NCBI RefSeq assembly: GCF_964355755.1
Contig: NC_092670.1
Span: forward strand, 7,281,001 to 7,345,000
Reading direction: 5' to 3'
From: Antedon mediterranea
Taxonomy: Eukaryota; Echinodermata; Crinoidea; Comatulida; Antedonidae
DNA: 64,000 bases
Shown: in pieces, positions 58,501 through 64,000 of the stretch
How positions within the stretch are numbered: position 1 is the stretch's first letter
Layout of the letters: the number at the start of each line of letters is the position of its first letter
Notes under the pieces: model-generated
Told to the model about the DNA's origin: nothing
Databases searched by the model: none
Seen by the model: the letters and a program-made list of their open reading frames with translations, nothing else
Made by a program: the position numbers and the translations under genes

Positions 58501-61251
58501 ATTTAAAATATGATGTGGTAATTCATTAAATTTTACATTTGCCATAAATCCTATGACGTTTACTTTGTGAATATCATAAACATTTAATATTTTTAGTTTC
58601 TTAAACAGTGGCTCTGGGGCTTGTCTGAGTTTAGAGAAGGTAATGCATTTTACAGCTCTCTTTTGGAGTTTTAGTATTACTTCACATTCATTTAGACTAG
58701 ACAAAAAGTAGTGAGCCCTCTAGCGGTCATTTGTGATTTCTGAGATTCATCGAAGCGCGACAACATCACCCGGAAATGATGTGAATTTAAAATTTTAATA
58801 GGGGTTAAACTCTTTTAACCAATTGAAAGCCTTAAATTATAGTTCCTTATGAATAATTCATGAGAATAATTAAAGCAAGGGTTGAAGAAGCATGTGACTT
58901 GGTTTTTGGAACAGGATAGCAGTTATGATCGTGTCAGGTAATCATTGAATTTGCTCTTCTTTTTGTTAGATTTTATACGGTTTTTATCAATAATAATATT
59001 GTACATTTTTACGAGACCATAAAAAAATTCCTCAATTTTTTAGTAAACGAGTGACTAAATAAAAAGTTACTATGTAATGTAAATATTCGTTTGACAAAAA
59101 ATGGGCATGTTGATATTTTCAGGTATTTTTTAAATGGCGATTGAAATAGGTAAACAAATCACATGTATAACGGTGGTTTGTGCGAAGCTGGGCCTAGCCT
59201 TGATGGTCCAACTCGTACTGCGTGTTAATCAATGCGTATAAGATACACACGTAGTCGTTTAGGCCAATTTTTTTACATGTTTATTTATTAATATTAGGCC
59301 TTATTCTCATTTATTTTAATTAATGTACTGAATGTACCACACTTTACAACTCTATATAAATTAGATTTTGTACTTGTATTAAATTCAAACGTTTTATGGG
59401 ATTTAAAACATTAAGCTAGGCCTTGTAGTAGGCCTAGGACCACATGCTAGGTTTTTCAGCCTAATTTATCATGCAGTATACCTCTAGCCCATCTTTCAAA
59501 TACATATTTAAATTAACATACTTTTTATATTTCTATATTTTTTATAGGATCTGACTCCAGAAAACATTTGCATCACTTGAAAGCGGCTATTTATGGACAG
59601 CATGTTGACATTTAAAAAAATTTGACCAGCTCTTATTAATTAAATGTCTTTTAAATTAAAGGTTTTCATTATAATGAAATGTACGGTGACAGAAATTTAA
59701 ATGATTCTCATAATTGAGGTTTCTCATAGATTTAATATTGAAGGTAAATAAATAAAGCTGTTTGTTATTCTTGCCTTTAGAAATAAACATGTTGTTAGTA
59801 CTATATTATTAGGCCTAGGCCATTATACAAATTAAAACTAAAAAATACAGTAATCATATTTAAGGCCTACACACAGTACCTTACTTGATTTGATTTTTTT
59901 CAAATATTTAATTGATGAAATAAATGAGTTTGACTTTTCAATTAGTTGCCATTTTATTAGTTTCTGTGTGTTTTTATTTATATTCTTAAAACAATTGTAT
60001 ACAACAACTTTAAAGTATTGCGCAGAAGTGATCAAATTATAGTAGGCCTATTTGTATGTTATTGTCGCTTAAAATTATGCAGTTAAAGTATTTGATTTTA
60101 GGGTGACAGAAACGGTTAGGCAAGAAAAGAAATAAATTTGGGAATTTTGTTATGCGGTAAAAACAATTAAACATAATTTACCCGTAATGCATGTAAATGT
60201 AGAAAACATTTGCTTATGTTAGCGCGACCGAAACTCGCTACTGGGAATAGATCCTGCAAAAGCGACGCGTACACACCTACTCGGGCACCGGTGGAGCGCG
60301 ATCGATAGTAAATATACCCGATTTCAAATGATCATAAAATTCTTTTTAAAAATATCAACATTTTGATTTTTTGAGGATTAAAAGTAAAGATATTGAAATT
60401 TAACATAATATTTACAAATATGTATTTAAAAATTCGGAAACAATTTTAGCGTGATATTAAAACAAACTTTTTAGAGTTCCGCGATTTCCTACGCAGGATT
60501 TGTTTGTTTTCATTGTTAATGGGCGAATGTTACCTAAACTAGAATCGTTATAAATCTTTTAAATTTGTATTATAAGTAATTTCTTTAGTATTCTTAGTAA
60601 CATCGAATGTCTCTAATTAACTAGCAGTTATTTATACTAACTATTGTTCAATAATAAGCGTGTATGAAGTGAAAATCTATAGTAATAATGTTCTTAGTCA
60701 GTTCGTCTCGCTCGCGTGAAGTCTTCGGGTTTCTCAATACAATTCTCAGCGGTAAAGATAGGCTCGCGCTAATGTTTAAATCAAAAGGGCTCTCAAAACA
60801 CTTTTTGTCCAAAATTCGCAATATGACGTGAGTGTGACTTCTAACGTGCTCTTGTATGTATTTCCCATATTAAGTTACCATACTGAAGGCGAGGTAATAC
60901 TAAGGTGTTATACAGACTAATAAGGACTTTATGAGGAAAGCATTCTTCTACTTTTAAAAGTATACCAGTTGCCCTAGACAATTTTTTCCTAATAAGCTAA
61001 TAAGCATACTATATAGCTAGTAGTTTAATTTCGTTATTGCACAGCTCAATTTAGTTTTCATTTTTGTTACAGTGTTCGTGAATACCATACAGCCAAACTT
61101 ACAATACCATTCTTATCCGGGCCAGTCACACTTAGGCCTGCCGCAACCGGGACAACCGCAACCGGGTCAGTCACAACCAGGCCAGTCACGACAACCCGAT
61201 CATCTGCACCAGCCGCACTCGGACCAACCGCTTCCGGGCCAGACTGTTTAA
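52554..61251 (+). CDS. MS4A (CD20-like) tetraspan gene D
   Basis: Exons: 52554-52697 (exon begins 52548), 54843-54938, 55403-55474, 56428-56556, 57438-57560, 57914-57995, 61073-61251; 274 residues, paralogue phases kept. The N-tail starts MSSHVQTIHYGNHNPQQ, having lost the PPQYYG of B and C. TM1 ILIGICGITAV is followed by GAGIWLGIM. TM3 is NIIVGLHALCVGIVSCVAAF; the TM3-TM4 loop is longest here (EYYEFYDWLYDVP). TM4 is ANLAMWSFCEIATVIWALVL. The tail has VQYYQQQQQPPGG, then QYHSYPGQ and several QPGQ-like repeats ending PGQTV. The last intron is about 3.1 kb and filled with repeats. The donor GTACCC after 57560 is weak; it was chosen for phase and by analogy. Confidence 0.8.
52720..53340 (+). repeat. 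Purine-rich GATGAT/GAAGAT tract in gene D intron 1
   Basis: Long GA-rich stretch of GATGAT, GAAGAT and similar triplets soon after the exon 1 donor. Genes B (39970-40075) and C (47900-48590) have the same kind of tract in the same place, so it predates the duplications or recurs. Confidence 0.6.
53405..54555. mobile_element. Dispersed GGTC/TGTC-ended repeat, copy 2 with nested MITE
   Basis: Matches 9918-10705: GGTCGGTC run, CGGTATCACTATGCGTTTTA, then (after a nested insertion) AATCGATGTGGTTATGTTTT, ACGTGCGTAGCGCATGTAAC and TAATTTCGGTCAGT, then GGTCGGTC and ACGCGACT. It lies in gene D intron 1. No transposase frame is present. Confidence 0.8.
53495..53984. mobile_element. Nested MITE, about 490 bp, AAGATGTATTGTCCCTT inverted ends
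   Basis: AAGATGTATTGTCCCTT (from 53495) and AAGGGACAATACATCTT (to 53984) are exact inverses. Outside, CAGTT-TA and TA-ATCTAG join into CAGTTTAATCTAG, which is the intact sequence at 10066-10078 in the other host copy. The junction fits a TA duplication (mariner-like) or, shifting by one base, TTAA (piggyBac-like); sequence alone cannot decide. Confidence 0.88.
56572..56720 (-). mobile_element. Retroposon end with (GATT)n, antisense, in gene D intron 4
   Basis: Plus-strand TTGATTGATTGATTGATTCT then TTTCTTTATTTTTCACAC. On the minus strand this is an AATAAAGAAAGAATC body with an (AATC)n tail. A similar (AATC)n start lies at 62617. Confidence 0.4.
57040..57195 (+). mobile_element. LINE-type 3' end with GGTCCTGC/GCAGGATCC stem
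   Basis: GGTCCTGC at about 57093 and GCAGGATCC at about 57131 bracket an AGAAGTG...CAACTTCT stem-loop; a TAAATAAATGTG tail follows. The same stem recurs antisense at 58145-58215. It lies in gene D intron 4. Confidence 0.5.
58090..58704 (-). mobile_element. 5'-truncated non-LTR retrotransposon, reverse-transcriptase C-terminus
   Basis: The minus-strand frame 58704-58366 (112 codons) carries the familiar end of LINE polymerases: LQKRAVKCITFSKLRQAPEP, LFKKLKILNVYDIHKVNVIG, ELPHHI and a closing PFTRL...IHQKCG pattern. The 3' UTR follows to about 58090 with the GGTCCTGC/GCAGGATCC stem and a (TAAA)n tail. Only the 3' end is present, so it is inactive; it lies in gene D intron 6. Clade (jockey, CR1 or related) was not determined. 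Confidence 0.75.
58720..61072. other. Remainder of gene D intron 6; no exon seen
   Basis: AT-rich, with a short GC-rich patch at about 60222-60306 (several CG dinucleotides and GCGCG words). No open frame resembles the cluster genes. The final exon acceptor is TTACAG|TGTTCGTGAATACC, matching gene C. Confidence 0.5.
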
Positions 61252-61265
61252 TGTAAGCGTGTGAG

Positions 61266-61576
61266 GGCGTGTGGCGCAGTGTGTTGGACGTTGGACTACC
61301 GATCGTCAGACCTAGGTTCGAATCCAACTCTCGCCGCATTGCTTGTATCCGTAGACAAGATACTTTACTTACGTTGCCTCTCTCCACCCAGGTGTATAAA
61401 TGGGTAGCCAGTTAGATCTAGACACAACTGCGCTGGTTACCGGCTGCATTATGGGAGTATGTTTCCATACGTGTTTGATCCCAAAAAATACTGGGGTAAT
61501 AATGCTTGTAAAGCGCCCTTGAGCATGATTACTCATGAAAAGGGCGCTATATAAATCTGGTATTATTATTATTATA
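61266..61576 (+). mobile_element. tRNA-derived SINE in the gene D 3' UTR
   Basis: Box A TGGCGCAGTGTGTTGG (61272-61287) and a perfect box B GGTTCGAATCC (61315-61325) head about 200 bp of body. The 3' end has an AAGCGCCCTTGAG...AAGGGCGC hairpin, GCTATATAAAT and a (TTA)n tail. It starts about 15 bp after the gene D stop, so the transcript must contain it or end inside it. Confidence 0.85.
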
Positions 61577-63240
61577 AGTAGACTCAGTCCAAAGAAATGG
61601 GTAATTAATAATATGATGATGACGATGTAGATAATATAATCACAAAAACAATTAGGATATGATGACGACGATAACGAAGACGATTACGTAGATTTAAATG
61701 CGACAAACAAATAAAGAGATGAATGATGATATTGACGAGAGAGAAGCATTTACGGATAATTTAAAATGATTATGCTACGGTTGTGTTTGGCCTGCTGTCA
61801 CGTCGACTGTACTATTACAGCCATTATAACACGCATAAATATTATATTACTCTTGTAGTGGGTCACATGGCATTTGACTATTAAAAGATCGTGTGATAGT
61901 ACTTTTTTAGCTTTGTTGTACGAAAAAAAAAATCTTCACACGTACAAACAAAAATCTAAAGACCAACTGTAAACAATACCGGAATGTAATGTAATTTAAA
62001 CCAGAAACTCACTTAAATTACCTTTTGCTCATTTTATGATTTTTATTAATTGGAACAATTCAACAACAAAAAAACACCACTAGCCTAAATCAGTTTAATA
62101 GTTGCCTAACCCAGCTATAAGCGTAATAATGTGTTTCGGTTGCTGACATATTAGGGTAGGATGTGTTATAAAACAAATAATGATGATGTTTATGAATGCG
62201 ATGCTACAAGTACTATGGATATTTAATAGAATTCCATATTTCACCACCAAAATAATACCACCACAGAACTAGAACCACCAAGCTACCATGAAAAAAGTAG
62301 AGCATGCATATAATACATTATTACTATATTAATACTATTATTATTGTTTTTATCTTTTAGAATAGCAAATGCGACGAATACAACTGACCCGGTACGCAGT
62401 AGTAATCACTCACTCGCTCACTTTCTTATTCACAACGCTATCTTATAATGTGACATTTCTATCATTTACTCAGCACGTAGAAAATGTATCCAGATTTCAT
62501 TCAAATGTTTGTAGCCTATATTTTTAGAAAATAAGATTACGTTTCTGCTTTAATAAAATACAACCCCTTAATGGACGTCACTGGTTAAGATGAGACAAGC
62601 TTAGAAGTGTGAAATCAATCAATCAAAGTAACACTTATTTCTCTTATAATTTCATAGTTAATACAAATTAACAGTAAATATGATTAAAATAAAAGGGGCA
62701 ACATTCCAAAAAAAGCGAAGCCCATAAAAACTGAAAAAGAAAGCAGGACAACACGGGAACCGAAAACAGGACAAAATCAGAAATAAAATGACGAACTTTT
62801 TGATGTTTTATATGTACCAAATTTGGTTTTAAAATGGAACAATAAAATATTCATGGAATCATCCTATCCTAGACGGATAATCACTACGCTCGCAAGAAGA
62901 AGGTATGCAATGAATGTATGTATCTCTCGCGTAGCCTACCTAGGCTTACTAGGCCTAATCGCTACCGGTACTCACTACTGTAAGCACAAATCAAATCTAC
63001 TGAGCACTAACGTTAATAATAAGTAAACATTACTTTATATTATAACCTACCTACTTTGTTAGGTAATGAGTATTCCAACCAAATTCCAAACAAATGATTC
63101 AATCCCAACGATAGCTGTTGACGGTTGACGGATCACATAATATAATAATTATGATCTGTATTGTTTTCAAATTTCCGCCAGTCAAGCTATATGACGTCAT
63201 AGCCCAACTTACGTATAATTGAATGATCACTTCAATCGAA
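61577..63240. other. Gene-free flank downstream of the cluster
   Basis: A GATGATGACG-rich patch (61610-61740) is followed by AT-rich sequence. An (AATC)n start at 62617 followed by a retroposon-like body (to about 62790) resembles the antisense end at 56572. No fifth tetraspan exon was recognised. Confidence 0.5.
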
Positions 63241-63249
63241 TGAACTGTC

Positions 63250-63440
63250 ACACCAAAATCAGTCCGGGGCAAAATCGGTCCGGCGGACCAGTTTTGCCTG
63301 CCAAAATCAGTCCGGGGGACCATTTCTGGCTGCCAAAACCTGTCCGGCCGGACCAATTTTGGCCGCCAAAACTGGTCCGGCCTGGATTAAATCGGTCCGG
63401 GCAGTAGGACTGTTTTTGGCCGCCAAATATGGTCCGGTCT
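63250..63440. repeat. GC-rich minisatellite, GCCAAAA..GTCCGG units
   Basis: About six imperfect copies, roughly 26-35 bp each, of CCAAAA(T/C)..GTCCGG..GGACCA, with TCCGGCCGGA palindromic joints. It is much richer in GC than its surroundings. The open frames across it are artefacts of the repeat. Confidence 0.75.
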
Positions 63441-64000
63441 TACAAATATATGGTGCGCAAAATGAGTCATAATGTATATATCATTAAAAAAAAGGCCATG
63501 ATTAGTCATTATATTGAAAACTACGGGGTTTTTATTTGTTATTTTAATATTATAAATTAAGCCTGTTTTTTTATTATCATTATTAGTAGTAACTCATCAA
63601 TAATTAGTACTAATTGTTAGGCTTTTTGTATACAATATGTATCTCTGCCTGTTTTTAATCTATTTTGTTCTTTTTTAACATCGTCGTTTCCCCATGATGT
63701 TAAAAACAATTTAATTTATTAATTATTTATGGTTAATCAATCAATATATCAATTCAATACAATTATTATAAAACAATTATCCAATATTGATTAGGCTGAG
63801 GAAGGAAAAAGGTCTCAATCATAAATAAAATCTAGCTGGCAATATCAGCGTCTCATACCCATTCGTGTGTGAGGCCGAAATATGAGTGAACACCTAAGTC
63901 ATGTTTTTAGATAAAATACATTTATTTATAGTATTTATCCGACAAGATAACTTACTAATATATATCATGGGATATTTTTCTAGCCATAAACAACTTAAAA
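63441..64000. other. AT-rich end of window; nothing recognised
   Basis: Low-GC sequence with short A/T runs and no splice-flanked open frame. Confidence 0.5.

Noticed and set aside
61266-61340. Functional tRNA gene
   Set aside because: There is no acceptor-stem complement; a body and TTA tail show it to be a SINE head.
61067-61387. Minus-strand open frame of 106 codons (GPAAVGPSAAG type)
   Set aside because: It is the antisense shadow of the gene D Pro/Gln exon plus the SINE.
62340-62400. Possible exon of a fifth tetraspan gene after TTTTAG at 62360
   Set aside because: The short frame matches no paralogue exon and no neighbouring exons were found.
63099-63407. Open frames on both strands over the GC-rich minisatellite
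   Set aside because: The frame length follows from the tandem repeat; both strands and several frames are open.

Overview
This is a stretch of AT-rich animal nuclear DNA with introns, GT-AG splicing and many mobile-element remnants. The domain vocabulary (HYR and EGF modules on an adhesion GPCR, a Kazal-bearing organic-anion transporter, an expanded MS4A/CD20-like family) and the very frequent palindromic word TAGGCCTA suggest a marine deuterostome. An echinoderm is my best guess, by inference only.

Layout. (1) 1-17483, plus strand: the 3' part of a large adhesion GPCR. 24 coding exons rebuild in one frame from EGF repeats through eight HYR domains, EGF, Ig, SEA, a Cys-rich juxtamembrane segment, GAIN/GPS and seven TM helices to the stop; the 5' end lies left of the window. 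Two layers of exon duplication are visible. (2) 17484-21858: the gap between two convergent genes, mostly an unusual satellite built of nested palindromes (about 18.67-21.37 kb). (3) 21859-27677, minus strand: a complete seven-exon OATP/SLCO transporter (707 aa). (4) 27.7-35.1 kb: gene-poor, with dispersed repeats, a retroposed insertion with a 15-bp target-site duplication, an unrecognised 316-codon minus-strand ORF and a perfect 161-bp tandem duplication. (5) 35.15-61.25 kb, plus strand: four tandem MS4A-like tetraspan genes (A-D) with the same exon plan and phases. Three keep a recognisable 5'-UTR exon with a shared ATTCAAAGTC motif and a variable Pro/Gln-rich tail; gene A has an in-frame TAG in its tail. 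Their introns hold LINE ends, MITEs and SINEs. (6) 61.25-64 kb: a tRNA-derived SINE starting about 15 bp after the gene D stop, then gene-free sequence with a GC-rich minisatellite.

The three gene groups are membrane proteins (receptor, transporter, tetraspans), but nothing in the sequence shows that they work together. The most distinctive signals are the palindromic satellite, the exon-restricted homogenisation of two HYR exons, the MS4A cluster with its TAG allele, and two MITE insertions whose empty target sites lie in the same window. All coordinates and splice sites were read by eye from frame, phase and consensus; none was checked by alignment or RNA data.
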